A stretch of DNA of 64,000 nt, taken from JANQIO01 sp038746745 (GTDB lineage: Bacteria > Pseudomonadota > Gammaproteobacteria > Pseudomonadales > Halieaceae). The notes beneath the pieces are model-generated. The model worked only from the letters and a program-made list of their open reading frames with translations. It ran no database searches and was not told where the DNA came from. Shown here piece after piece: positions 26,158-35,251 of the stretch. The stretch is taken from assembly GCA_038746745.1 (NCBI GenBank), contig JBCDKJ010000003.1, positions 40,090 to 104,089 on the forward strand, given 5' to 3'. The translations under genes and the position numbers were made by a program. Each line of letters starts with the position of its first letter. Within the stretch, counting starts at the first letter, position 1.

Positions 26158-27242
26158 GCTCCGAAAGCTTGTCCAGAAGTTCAGACGCTCACGCCGTTCT
26201 AGACGAGGCCCACCATTGGCGTGCGCGTATTGATGATGGGGGCCTTAACCACCAGGAGCAGGCTGCGTTTGCTTCATGGATGGCGGAAGACCCGCACCAT
26301 GCAGCTGCTTTTGCGGAGTCGGAGATTTTATGGAAGTCACTGGCGAGCGTCGATTTTGACGCTCGCCTTGAGGGTGGAAGCATCTCTCAAGGTATCGCGG
26401 GGCGCATTGCTCAAGTTTGGCGCGACTTTGGAACGGCTGATGCTCCCATTAGCCAAGGACTTGTTAGACTAGCGTTCGGGCTGGTACTGGCTGTTGGCTT
26501 GGCATTCCTGATGATGCGGGAGGACTCGCTGGTCAGCGATGCTGTCCAGACCGTCACGCTGCAAACTGGAAAAGGCGAGACGCGAACCATCGAACTCGCC
26601 GACGGTAGTGAACTCGTATTAAGTCCTGGTAGCACTGTTGATGTGACGTTTCGAGAAGAAGAACGCAGCGCTCAACTGCTATTTGGCACGGCGTATTTCG
26701 ATGTTGCCTCGAATCCTGACGCGCCCTTCCGTGTGATGGTAGGCGCAGCGCGGGTGGAAGTGACGGGTACAGCATTTGAGTTGCAGCGCCGTGGTAACGC
26801 TCTCAGTGTTTCAGTGGCAGAGGGAGCGGTGCGAGTCTCCCACCCGCGCGTTATAGAGAGCGGTAAAGAGGCACCCGGCAAATCTCCATGGGTTCGCGAG
26901 GGCGCCGCACTGCTCAATGCTGTGGTGCTGCATCCCGGCGACTCCGTTGTCGCCGATCAGGTACACGGACTTGGGGAGGTGAAGTCTGTTGATGTGGAAG
27001 GCATTGGCGCTTGGCGCCGTGGGCAGTTGATCTATGTGAACGCCCCGCTGGCTATGGTTGTGGCGGACCTCAACCGCTACGCGAGCTTTAAGATCGAAGT
27101 TGACGAGCAGGCAGCGGCACTGGAACTTTCGGGCACCTTTTCGACACAGCAGCCAGAGGTGCTTCTAAGCGCACTAGATGCCGCACTGCCAGTGAATATT
27201 ATCAACGAAGGTTCGATTCAGCGCATCGAGTTCGTCAAGTAA
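26154..27242 (+). CDS. FecR-family transmembrane anti-sigma factor, cassette C
   Basis: DUF4880 (DEAHHWRARIDDGGLNHQEQAAF ... WMAEDPHHAAAF), one span (about residues 103-121), FecR domain (LADGSELVLSPGSTVDV; FRVMVGAARVEVTGTAFEL) and DUF4974 tail (LNRYASFKIEVDEQAAALELSGTF) are in the usual order over 362 residues. ATGA overlap with the sigma gene points to coupled translation of both partners. The 118-base leader to the receptor holds CGTCTT at 27297-27302. Confidence 0.92.
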   Translation: MSSESLSRSSDAHAVLDEAHHWRARIDDGGLNHQEQAAFASWMAEDPHHAAAFAESEILWKSLASVDFDARLEGGSISQGIAGRIAQVWRDFGTADAPISQGLVRLAFGLVLAVGLAFLMMREDSLVSDAVQTVTLQTGKGETRTIELADGSELVLSPGSTVDVTFREEERSAQLLFGTAYFDVASNPDAPFRVMVGAARVEVTGTAFELQRRGNALSVSVAEGAVRVSHPRVIESGKEAPGKSPWVREGAALLNAVVLHPGDSVVADQVHGLGEVKSVDVEGIGAWRRGQLIYVNAPLAMVVADLNRYASFKIEVDEQAAALELSGTFSTQQPEVLLSALDAALPVNIINEGSIQRIEFVK

Positions 27243-27360
27243 AAAACCCCCTGGTAAAAGTTTCCTCTTCCGATGTGTCACTTTGGAACTCAAAGCCGTC
27301 TTCAGAGTAGAAGCGATTGAGAATCAATTGCACTTATCACTCTGAGGGGAGACATAGGCT

Positions 27361-29688
27361 ATGAGCCTGAGCATTGTTCCGCGCCATCGGTTTGCGATGG
27401 CTATTTTACTTTTTCTAGCCTTTTTCACCTTGAATGCACCGCTCGTGACGGCGCAGGGTTCGGTGTCTGAAAGTCTTGCTATCCCGGAACAAGCGTTATC
27501 CAGAGCACTGGTAAAGCTCGGCGCTGCGTTTGATGCCACGATAGTTGCACCGGATGCACTGACCAAGGGCCTGACGTCTACCACCGTGATCGGTGAACTT
27601 TCCGTTGAACAGGCGCTGCGCCAAATGTTGGCGGGTACTGGCCTGGTAGCCAAAAAAGAAAGAGCCAGTGTGTATGTCATTGTCGAGGAAGAAAGTCATT
27701 CTGCTATAGCGCCACCGCGCATTATTGAGTCCGTTGTGGTGAAGGGCGAGCGGATCGAGCGGAGCGTGCAGGAAACCGCCTCCAGTGTGTTCGCCGCTGG
27801 GGAAGACTTTCTCAGTACTACGGCATTTACCAGCGAAGTGAATGATTTACTCGCGTTTGTGCCAAACGTTTTGGCAGCGGCTGGTCAGGAAACGCCGACG
27901 ATTCGGGGTCAGAATTCCGCAGGTGTTTTAGCGGGAAGTGGTGCTGTACTGTCAGGCACCCGGGCGCGTGCGACCTATGTGATCGATGGTAGGGCGATAA
28001 ATCTGTTTGAGTTGACCTACTCCGCAAGCTCTATTTGGGACGCGGGTAGCGTTGAGGTGTACCGCGGCCCACAGACAACAACTCAGGGACAGAACGCCAT
28101 TGGCGGTGCAGTGTTTATTAATACAAATAGTCCCGACTATGAGCTGGGTGGCCGAATTCGCGTGCAAGGCGGTAACTTCGATTATCAGCAGGCTTCCGGC
28201 ATGCTGAACGTACCGTTGTTCGATGATCAGCTTGCCGTGCGCGTGGCTGCGGATTATTTCGACAGAGGCACGTTTGCCGATTTCGTGCCGCAGACAGTGG
28301 ATGATAATGATTTAGGGCAAAGTGAAGCTCTCAATATCAGAGCAAAGATGCTCATTGAGCCTGACGCTATACAGGGCTTTCGTAGCTTGCTGACCTACAA
28401 CAGGCTCGATACTAACGCCCCACAGGCGGTCAATACGCTGGACGATTTCAAGACAAATACCAATCCAAACTTCGCACATTGGGAGAATGTCGCCGATATT
28501 GGTATCGCTGACTTGGCGTACGACATCAACGATAGTTTTAATCTCTCCACGGTTATTACTTATACCTCGACAGAGCTGCTGAGGCTCGTAGACCCGGGTA
28601 CCGGGGGTATTGAGCTTGACTCTACCGATGTCACCGCTGAAGTTCTGTTGACTTATATGGGTGAGGGGAAACTCTCGGGTGTGGCAGGCGTTTTCTACAG
28701 CGAGCGCGAAGAGGAGGGCGCGACGGATGTAGGCTTTGATATCGACGGCGACAACGATAGTAAAGCAATCTTCGGTGAGTTTACCTACCAGATGACAGAC
28801 CGGTTGGCGCTCACAGGCGGACTGCGCTATCAGGAAGATACTCAGCAAAGGGTTGTAACGGGCTTTGGCGCGACGGTTCTAGATCTTGATGTCGATTACG
28901 ATGAGCTTCTTCCGAAGGCAGTGGTGACCTACGATCTATGGGACGACATTAGCGTGGGTCTGTCTGCTTCCCGCGGCTATACACCGGGCGGCGGCACACT
29001 CAATTTTGAGTTGTTCGTACCAGACTTCTTTGAAGAGGAAACGCTCTGGAACTATGAAGTTTTTTATCGTTCCATCATTGCTGACGGCAAAGGCGTTCTA
29101 AATGCCAACATTTTCTACACGGACTTCGAAGACACCCAGCGTGGCATTACTTTCGCCGTGGCGGGAACTCCACTGATCACAACCTTTATCGCCAATGCAG
29201 AAAGTGCTACGGCCTATGGCGCGGAGTTTGAGTTTCAATGGACACCAAATGAAGACTGGAACTTCCTGGTTGCCATGGGCTATATAAAAACTGAGCTTGA
29301 AGAATTCTCAGAGCTTGCGAACACGGACTTCTTCGTCGGAGACCCAATTGGAAACTCTTTCGAGCGCACCCCGGAATTTTCTGTTTCGATCGCGGCTACA
29401 TGGACGCCCAGTACGGATCTGAGGTTTGATTTACGTGGACGCTATACCAGCGAGTATTTCTCAGACGACCTAAACCTGTCCGAGAGAGAGGTCGATTCCC
29501 TCTTCGTGCTTGACTCAAGGGCCAGTTATACCTATCGCGATCTTGAAGTCTTTGCGTTCGTTTCTAATCTTCTGGACGAAGAGCAATTCATTGTGAATTT
29601 CGGTCCTGCATTTGGAGACGTAGACAGCGACAGCGGGTTGCCGCTACAGCCCAGAACGTATGGCTTCGGCGTGGACTATCGATTCTAA
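27361..29688 (+). CDS. TonB-dependent transducer with STN domain, receptor C
   Basis: The 775-residue protein has a signal peptide (cleavage near VTA-Q), STN domain (SLAIPEQALSRALVKLGAAF to about residue 105), TonB-box-like IIESVVVKG, plug (PTIRGQNSAGVL; VEVYRGPQTTTQGQNAIGG) and a barrel ending DYRF. It is about 90 residues shorter than receptors A and B and lacks their cysteine loop. AGGGGAG precedes the ATG. Ligand unknown. It ends 24 bases from the convergent AraC gene. Confidence 0.93.
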   Translation: MSLSIVPRHRFAMAILLFLAFFTLNAPLVTAQGSVSESLAIPEQALSRALVKLGAAFDATIVAPDALTKGLTSTTVIGELSVEQALRQMLAGTGLVAKKERASVYVIVEEESHSAIAPPRIIESVVVKGERIERSVQETASSVFAAGEDFLSTTAFTSEVNDLLAFVPNVLAAAGQETPTIRGQNSAGVLAGSGAVLSGTRARATYVIDGRAINLFELTYSASSIWDAGSVEVYRGPQTTTQGQNAIGGAVFINTNSPDYELGGRIRVQGGNFDYQQASGMLNVPLFDDQLAVRVAADYFDRGTFADFVPQTVDDNDLGQSEALNIRAKMLIEPDAIQGFRSLLTYNRLDTNAPQAVNTLDDFKTNTNPNFAHWENVADIGIADLAYDINDSFNLSTVITYTSTELLRLVDPGTGGIELDSTDVTAEVLLTYMGEGKLSGVAGVFYSEREEEGATDVGFDIDGDNDSKAIFGEFTYQMTDRLALTGGLRYQEDTQQRVVTGFGATVLDLDVDYDELLPKAVVTYDLWDDISVGLSASRGYTPGGGTLNFELFVPDFFEEETLWNYEVFYRSIIADGKGVLNANIFYTDFEDTQRGITFAVAGTPLITTFIANAESATAYGAEFEFQWTPNEDWNFLVAMGYIKTELEEFSELANTDFFVGDPIGNSFERTPEFSVSIAATWTPSTDLRFDLRGRYTSEYFSDDLNLSEREVDSLFVLDSRASYTYRDLEVFAFVSNLLDEEQFIVNFGPAFGDVDSDSGLPLQPRTYGFGVDYRF

Positions 29689-29712
29689 GCATCGCAAGGA
29701 TTTTTCTACTCT

Positions 29713-30606
29713 TTAGGCGCCAGGTTCAATCCTGATAGATGATCGATAGCGCCTCGGGGAATGGCCAATGATTTTCTTGAACTGACGAGAAAAGTACATC
29801 GGGTCATCGTACCCTAGCGTTGCGGCTACGTCCGTGACGCTCAGGTCGGTGGCGTCCAGCAGTCTGCAGGCGCGCTCTATCTTCATGTTTACAAAGTGTT
29901 TAATGGGGGTGTAGCCAGTGAGCGCCTTATAACGGCTTAAAAAGTGGTATTTCGAGAGCTTGGCCTGGCGTGCCAGCGCTTCCAAACGCAACGATTGATC
30001 CAGATGCTCGCGCATAAACGCCTGAATCTGCTCCAGGTCCAGGCCCTGGGCATTGCGGCCAGTTTCTCTGTCGAGGTCCACGGCTACCTGGGTCAGGAGT
30101 TGACGCAACTGGCTCGCGGCATGAATGAAAGCCCTGGTGGAATAGCCGGTATGGCGGACCTCCATCAGGCTGTCAAAAGCCGCGGTGAGTGGCGCCGAAA
30201 TTCCCAGTGTTATCCTGGGGGCATCTTCCCGGTAGCCCAGGTGTTGCAACAGCGCAGCACTGGCTCTCCCCTGAAAGTGGACCCAATACACCGTCCAGGG
30301 TTGTCCCGGGCGCGCACGATACTCGTGCTCCAATCCCTGAGGCAGCAGAATTGCCTGTCCGCCGCTGATGGTTCCCATCCAGTCTCCGGCACGAGCCTCC
30401 CCCTGTCCAGCCACGCAATAAATGAGCAGGTTGTCGTCATGGCGCTGTCGCCGCATTTCGTGTCCATCGGCGGCCGGGTAGTAGCCCATAGCAGTGGGGT
30501 AGCAATCACGCGCAAGCTCATTGGAAGCAAGCTGGTCGATCATGAATCTGGGCGTGATAAAGCGTATGCCCGCCTTGGGAAGCGGCCATTTTGAGGGGGC
30601 ACTCAT
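29713..30606 (-). CDS. AraC-family regulator, MmsR-like
   Basis: An N-terminal cupin effector domain (YYPAADGHEMRRQRHDDN; GGQAILLPQGLEHEYRA) is joined to a C-terminal double helix-turn-helix (LRLEALARQAKLSKYHFLSRYK; SVTDVAATLGYDDPMYFSRQFK). It is divergent from the valine/isobutyrate operon exactly as mmsR is from mmsAB in Pseudomonas aeruginosa, so activation of that operon in response to valine or 3-hydroxyisobutyrate is the likely role. The direct-repeat operator begins two bases before its own ATG, which suggests autoregulation. Confidence 0.88.
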   Translation of the reverse strand: MSAPSKWPLPKAGIRFITPRFMIDQLASNELARDCYPTAMGYYPAADGHEMRRQRHDDNLLIYCVAGQGEARAGDWMGTISGGQAILLPQGLEHEYRARPGQPWTVYWVHFQGRASAALLQHLGYREDAPRITLGISAPLTAAFDSLMEVRHTGYSTRAFIHAASQLRQLLTQVAVDLDRETGRNAQGLDLEQIQAFMREHLDQSLRLEALARQAKLSKYHFLSRYKALTGYTPIKHFVNMKIERACRLLDATDLSVTDVAATLGYDDPMYFSRQFKKIIGHSPRRYRSSIRIEPGA

Positions 30607-30607
30607 A

Positions 30608-30646
30608 CCGCAACATAGTCCATATTAGCCGCAACTTCGTCAATAT
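30608..30646. promoter_or_regulatory. Direct-repeat operator for the MmsR-like AraC protein
   Basis: Two 18-base copies, CCGCAACATAGTCCATAT (30608-30625) and CCGCAACTTCGTCAATAT (30629-30646), match at 15 of 18 positions and start 21 bases apart, two helical turns. Such spaced direct repeats are the classic target of AraC-family dimers. The site lies 83 bases before the aldehyde dehydrogenase ATG and abuts the araC-type start codon. Confidence 0.7.
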
Positions 30647-30729
30647 GCGGTGACACGGCAATTTGTTAAAGTACGCGCCACTTAAAATTCTGGTGGTCAG
30701 CGCTTGCTGGGCACCCCGGAGAACGCCTA

Positions 30730-32166
30730 ATGTCCGAAGCGCAGAAAATTACTGATATTCACGAGCCCGAGGCGCTGGCTCGCCAGGAAATGGAGGCGCT
30801 GATCGAGCGCTCTCGCGCCGCACAGGCACAGATTGCTGACTACACGCAGACGCAGGTTGATAACCTGATTCGCGCTCTGGTCTACGCTGTCGCGAAAGAG
30901 GATCGCGCTGAAGAAATCGCGCAATTCACCGTGGATGAAACGCGACTGGGGAATTACACCGGCAAGTACCTCAAGATTCACCGCAAAACGCGCGCCACCC
31001 TGATGGACATCATCAATGACAAGTCTGTGGGTGTCATTGAGGAATTGCCCGAGCGCAATATCGTTAAGATTGCCAAACCAGTGGGTGTGATCGGCGCACT
31101 GTCTCCCTCTACTAACCCTGAGGCTACACCAGTGATAAAGGCGATCTCAGCCATCAAGGGTCGCAACTCCATCATTATTGCGCCGCATCCCCGCGCCAAA
31201 CTCACCAATAAGAAGATTTGCGATTACATGCGCGATGCACTGGAGCGCATGGGCGCACCGGCGGACCTGGTGCTGGGTATTGAAACCCCATCTCTCGAGT
31301 TGACCAACGAACTCATGCGCCAGTGTGATCGCATTCTGGCGACCGGGGGTGCCGCGATGGTCAGCGCAGCCTACTCATCGGGCACGCCGGCCCTGGGGGT
31401 TGGCGTGGGCAATGCGGTGATCACGGTTGACGACACGGCAAACCTGGATGAAGCCGCTGAAAAAATTCGTATTTCCAAAACCCTGGATCTGGCGGCATCG
31501 TGCTCGTCAGATAACTCAGTGCTTCTGTTTGACGACATCTATGACGACATGCTGGCGAGGCTGGAACGCGAGGGCGGTTACCTGCTCGACGCGACAGAAA
31601 AGGCGCAGTTGCAAGCTACGCTGTGGAAAGACGGCCATTTGAATGTCGACATGGTCGCGCAGCCCGCTCACAAGATTGCGGGAATGGCGGGCATTGAGCT
31701 ACCCGAGGGAAAACAGTTTTTGATCGTGCCCGAAACGGGCGCGGGACCTGAGTACCCCTTCTCTGGTGAGAAGCTTACGGTGACCATGGCGCTCTATCGG
31801 GTTGCCGATATCGATGAAGCAATTGCGCTCACTAATGCTATCCAGGCCTATCAGGGCCAGGGGCACTCCTGCGGCATTTTTAGCTATAGCGATGACAATA
31901 TTCTGCGCTTCGCTGGTGGTACGCGAACGTCACGCGTGATGGTGAATCAGCCCCAGTCGGCCTCAAACAGTGGCAACCTCTGGAACGGCATGCGCCAGAC
32001 ATTTTCGCTGGGCTGTGGCTCCTGGGGAGGTAACGGCACCAACAACAACATCACCTGGCGCGATTTGATTAACGAGACCTGGATATCCAAACCCCTGGCC
32101 GTGAACAAGGCCATACCCACCGATGAGGAACTGTTTGGCGCAGACGTCATGGCACGTTTTGAGTAA
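30730..32166 (+). CDS. CoA-acylating aldehyde dehydrogenase (EutE/SauS/AdhE-N-like)
   Basis: The 478-residue protein resembles the acylating aldehyde dehydrogenase branch: KPVGVIGALSPSTNPEATP, ATGGAAMVSAAYSSGTPALGVG, and catalytic Cys258 in DLAASCSSDNS. Unlike MmsA, it lacks the GQRCMA cysteine context. It converts an aldehyde plus CoA and NAD to acyl-CoA. As first gene of the valine operon it probably oxidises methylmalonate semialdehyde to propionyl-CoA in place of MmsA; an alternative is isobutyraldehyde to isobutyryl-CoA. Confidence 0.85.
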   Translation: MSEAQKITDIHEPEALARQEMEALIERSRAAQAQIADYTQTQVDNLIRALVYAVAKEDRAEEIAQFTVDETRLGNYTGKYLKIHRKTRATLMDIINDKSVGVIEELPERNIVKIAKPVGVIGALSPSTNPEATPVIKAISAIKGRNSIIIAPHPRAKLTNKKICDYMRDALERMGAPADLVLGIETPSLELTNELMRQCDRILATGGAAMVSAAYSSGTPALGVGVGNAVITVDDTANLDEAAEKIRISKTLDLAASCSSDNSVLLFDDIYDDMLARLEREGGYLLDATEKAQLQATLWKDGHLNVDMVAQPAHKIAGMAGIELPEGKQFLIVPETGAGPEYPFSGEKLTVTMALYRVADIDEAIALTNAIQAYQGQGHSCGIFSYSDDNILRFAGGTRTSRVMVNQPQSASNSGNLWNGMRQTFSLGCGSWGGNGTNNNITWRDLINETWISKPLAVNKAIPTDEELFGADVMARFE

Positions 32167-32172
32167 GTCGTC

Positions 32173-33333
32173 ATGGACTTCACCTTAACTGACGACCAGC
32201 AGGCGTTTGTCGATAGCGCCCGCGCATTCTCTCAGGGGGTTCTGGCCCCTGGTGCTGCAGAGTGGGACGCGAACTCCCATTTTCCTAAAGCCGAGCTGGC
32301 CCAGGCGGGAGAGCTGGGCTTTATGGGTATGTATACCCCGGAGTCTGCGGGCGGTTTGGGCCTGAGCCGGCTGGATGCCAGTTTGATAGTAGAAGAGCTC
32401 AGCAAGGGCTGCACGACCACTACCGCCTTCCTCACCATCCACAATATGGCGACCAGCATGATTGGTCGCTACTGCACGCAATCGATTATCGATGCCTGGT
32501 GTCCCGATCTGGTGATGGGCACCAAGCTGGCGTCTTACTGCCTTACCGAGCCGGGTGCAGGATCAGACGCCGGCAGCTTGCGCAGCGCTGCGGTGAAGGA
32601 TGGCGATGATTACCTTATCAACGGCAGCAAGGTGTTTATCAGTGGCGCTGGTGAAACCGATGTGCTGGTGGTGATGCTGCGCACGGGAGATTCCGGGCCC
32701 AAAGGTATTACTGCGTTGCTGGTGCCGGCGGATGCCGAGGGCATCAGTTACGGCAAAAATGAAGAAAAGATGGGCTGGAAAGCGCAGCCCACACGTATGG
32801 TGACGTTTGACAATGTGCGGGTGCCAGTCGCCAATCGTCTGGGTCAGGAGGGGCAGGGCTTTGCCATTGCGATGGAAGGGCTGGATGGAGGTCGCATTAA
32901 CATTGCAACCTGCAGTGTAGGTACCGCGCAACAGGCGCTGGAAGAGGCGGTGGCCTACGTCAAAGACCGCAGGCAGTTTGATACAGCGATTGCGGATTTC
33001 CAGGCTACCCAGTTCAGCATTGCCGATATGGCGACAGAACTCGTGGCGGCGCGGCAGATGATTCGGCTGGCGGCGCACAAGCTGGATACCGGTGACAACC
33101 AGGCCACCACGTTCTGCGCCATGGCCAAACGCTTCGCCACCGATGTTGGTTTTAAGGTGTGCAACGACGCACTGCAGTTGTTCGGGGGTTATGGCTATAT
33201 CAAGGAATACCCCATGGAGCGCCACGTGCGCGATACCCGTGTGCACCAGATCCTGGAGGGCACTAACGAGATCATGCGCGTCATTATTTCACGCCGCCTT
33301 CTGATGGAAGGCGCTCTGGAGGTAATCCAATGA
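32173..33333 (+). CDS. Acyl-CoA dehydrogenase, probably isobutyryl-CoA dehydrogenase
   Basis: The 386-residue flavoprotein has ACAD signatures CLTEPGAGSDAGS and QLFGGYGYIKEYPMERHVRD, with the catalytic Glu in HQILEGTNEIMR. It removes two hydrogens from the CoA ester and passes electrons to ETF. The operon, with 3-hydroxyisobutyryl-CoA hydrolase and 3-hydroxyisobutyrate dehydrogenase downstream, points to isobutyryl-CoA to methacrylyl-CoA. It begins six bases after the aldehyde dehydrogenase. Confidence 0.94.
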   Translation: MDFTLTDDQQAFVDSARAFSQGVLAPGAAEWDANSHFPKAELAQAGELGFMGMYTPESAGGLGLSRLDASLIVEELSKGCTTTTAFLTIHNMATSMIGRYCTQSIIDAWCPDLVMGTKLASYCLTEPGAGSDAGSLRSAAVKDGDDYLINGSKVFISGAGETDVLVVMLRTGDSGPKGITALLVPADAEGISYGKNEEKMGWKAQPTRMVTFDNVRVPVANRLGQEGQGFAIAMEGLDGGRINIATCSVGTAQQALEEAVAYVKDRRQFDTAIADFQATQFSIADMATELVAARQMIRLAAHKLDTGDNQATTFCAMAKRFATDVGFKVCNDALQLFGGYGYIKEYPMERHVRDTRVHQILEGTNEIMRVIISRRLLMEGALEVIQ

Positions 33334-34118
33334 GCCTGAGCACATCTGACAAGCTGAAAGTCGAGATCAGCGGACATACAGCAGTTATCACTATCGACAA
33401 CCCGGCCGCAAACACCTGGGATACCGAAAGCCTGCCTGCGCTCAAATCCCTGATTGAAACTCTCAATGACCAGCGAGACATCTGGGCCCTCGTACTGACG
33501 GGCGCTGGGGAGAAGTTCTTCTCGGCGGGTGCCGACCTGAAGCTGTTTGCCGACGGTAGCCCAGACACCGCGCGAGACATGGCGCAGTTTTTTGGTGAAG
33601 GGTTTGAGTGTCTGGCGGATTTTCGCGGCGTCAGCATTGCTGCAATTAACGGCTTTGCCATGGGCGGAGGCCTTGAAGTAGCACTGGCCTGCGATATCCG
33701 CATCGCAGAAAGCCACGCCAAGCTCGGTCTGCCGGAAGCAAAAGTTGGCCTGCTGCCCTGCGCTGGCGGCACCCAGCGACTGTCCTGGCTGGTCGGTGAG
33801 GGTTGGGCCAAAAAGATGATTCTCTGTGGTGAGCGTGTGGATGCCGCCACGGCAGAGCGCATAGGCCTGGTGGAGGAGGTGGTCGACAGCGGTGGCGCGC
33901 TGACGCGCGCGATGGAACTGGCCGAACAGTCAGGTGAACAGAGTCCGATCAGCGTTACCTCCTGCAAAGAGCTGATTCATCAGGCCCGTGACAGTGCCAT
34001 TGAAAACGCGTTGCCTTACGAGCGGCAGAAGTTTGTTGAGTTATTTGGCACGGAAGATCAGCGCGAGGGCGTCAACGCCTTTCTGGAGAAGCGCAAGCCC
34101 GTATGGAAAAACGCCTGA
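33330..34118 (+). CDS. Enoyl-CoA hydratase
   Basis: A 262-residue crotonase-fold protein with oxyanion-hole segments KFFSAGADLKLF and AINGFAMGGGLEVALACD, and the active-site acidic segment LGLPEAKVGLLPCAGGTQ. It would hydrate methacrylyl-CoA to 3-hydroxyisobutyryl-CoA. It overlaps the acyl-CoA dehydrogenase by four bases (ATGA) and its stop codon is joined to the next gene as TGATG. Confidence 0.93.
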   Translation: MSLSTSDKLKVEISGHTAVITIDNPAANTWDTESLPALKSLIETLNDQRDIWALVLTGAGEKFFSAGADLKLFADGSPDTARDMAQFFGEGFECLADFRGVSIAAINGFAMGGGLEVALACDIRIAESHAKLGLPEAKVGLLPCAGGTQRLSWLVGEGWAKKMILCGERVDAATAERIGLVEEVVDSGGALTRAMELAEQSGEQSPISVTSCKELIHQARDSAIENALPYERQKFVELFGTEDQREGVNAFLEKRKPVWKNA

Positions 34119-35221
34119 TGGGTGCACCGGTTCTGTTTGAGGAGTTCTCTGCGGCGGCGGGCAAGATTGGTCACGTTACGCTCAATGCTGAGGCAACGCT
34201 TAACTCCCTGACTCTGGAGATGGTAGACCTGCTGCAAGCGCAGCTCGATGCCTGGGCGGCAGATGACGAGATTGCATTGGTGTTTATCGAGGGCGCAGGC
34301 GACAAAGCGTTCTGTGCGGGCGGTGATGTGCAGGCTCTGCATGCTTCTGCGGTAGCCACGCCTGGCGGCCCCTGCGAATACGCTGAAGCGTTCTTTGCAC
34401 GGGAATACCGCATGAACTACACCTTGCACACTTATGCCAAGCCGCTGGTTTGCTGGGGGCATGGAATAGTCATGGGGGGCGGTCTTGGCGTGATGGCCGC
34501 GTGCTCTCATCGCGTCGTCACTGAGAAAACGCGTATTGCCATGCCGGAGGTCACCATTGCGCTCTTTCCTGATGTCGGCGGCAGTTGGTTTCTGAATCAT
34601 ATGCCCGGCCACGCCGGGGAGTTTCTGGCGCTGACAGGTGCCAGCATAAATGCAGCGGATGCGATGTATACCGGCATCGCTGATCGCTTCATCACTCACG
34701 ATCAGAAGGCTGACGTTCTGGCGGCGCTGCAGGCGCAGCGCTACAGCTCCGATACCTCCGACGGAGTGGTTCGGCACACTCTGCGCGAATTCAGCGAGCG
34801 CTGCACGGAGGCCGTGCCGGCAGGTCAGGTTGAGCCGCATATGGCGACTATCGCGCAGCTCTGCGATGGCGATACCGTGCACGACATTATTGACAATATC
34901 ACCTGCCTCGAAACTGAAGATGGCTGGCTGGTTAAAGCCCGCGATGGTCTGGCTCATGGCAGTAAGCTGGCCGCTTTGTGGATTCATCGTCAGCTTTGGG
35001 AAACACGTCACGCGTCGCTGCGCGAAGTTTTTCAGGGTGAAATACAGTTAGTGACGAATATCGTGCGGCATCCTGAGTTCGCTGAAGGTGTGCGCGCGCT
35101 GTTGATCGACAAAGACCGAAATCCTCAGTGGGCGTATGCCACCTCTCGGGAGGTACCGCAGGATGTGCTGGATCGGTTCTTCACTGCACCGTGGCCGAAC
35201 AATCCGTTAGCAGATTTGTAG
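34118..35221 (+). CDS. 3-Hydroxyisobutyryl-CoA hydrolase (crotonase superfamily)
   Basis: The crotonase fold with the long C-terminus (about 367 residues) and motifs AFCAGGDVQAL, GHGIVMGGGLGVMAACSHR and MPEVTIALFPDVGGSWFL are those of HIBCH rather than a simple hydratase. It releases CoA from 3-hydroxyisobutyryl-CoA, which keeps toxic methacrylyl-CoA low. ATG 34118 in the TGATG junction is preferred; ATG 34103 would add five residues (MEKRL). Third step of the valine route in this operon. Confidence 0.92.
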   Translation: MGAPVLFEEFSAAAGKIGHVTLNAEATLNSLTLEMVDLLQAQLDAWAADDEIALVFIEGAGDKAFCAGGDVQALHASAVATPGGPCEYAEAFFAREYRMNYTLHTYAKPLVCWGHGIVMGGGLGVMAACSHRVVTEKTRIAMPEVTIALFPDVGGSWFLNHMPGHAGEFLALTGASINAADAMYTGIADRFITHDQKADVLAALQAQRYSSDTSDGVVRHTLREFSERCTEAVPAGQVEPHMATIAQLCDGDTVHDIIDNITCLETEDGWLVKARDGLAHGSKLAALWIHRQLWETRHASLREVFQGEIQLVTNIVRHPEFAEGVRALLIDKDRNPQWAYATSREVPQDVLDRFFTAPWPNNPLADL

Positions 35222-35251
35222 CGGCAGAATCGTCAGGACGAAGAGGGTTTT

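Noticed and set aside
32563..33246. 227-residue leftward open frame, rich in His
   Set aside because: Antisense to the acyl-CoA dehydrogenase gene, whose active-site motifs are clear; the His-rich composition is typical of shadow frames.
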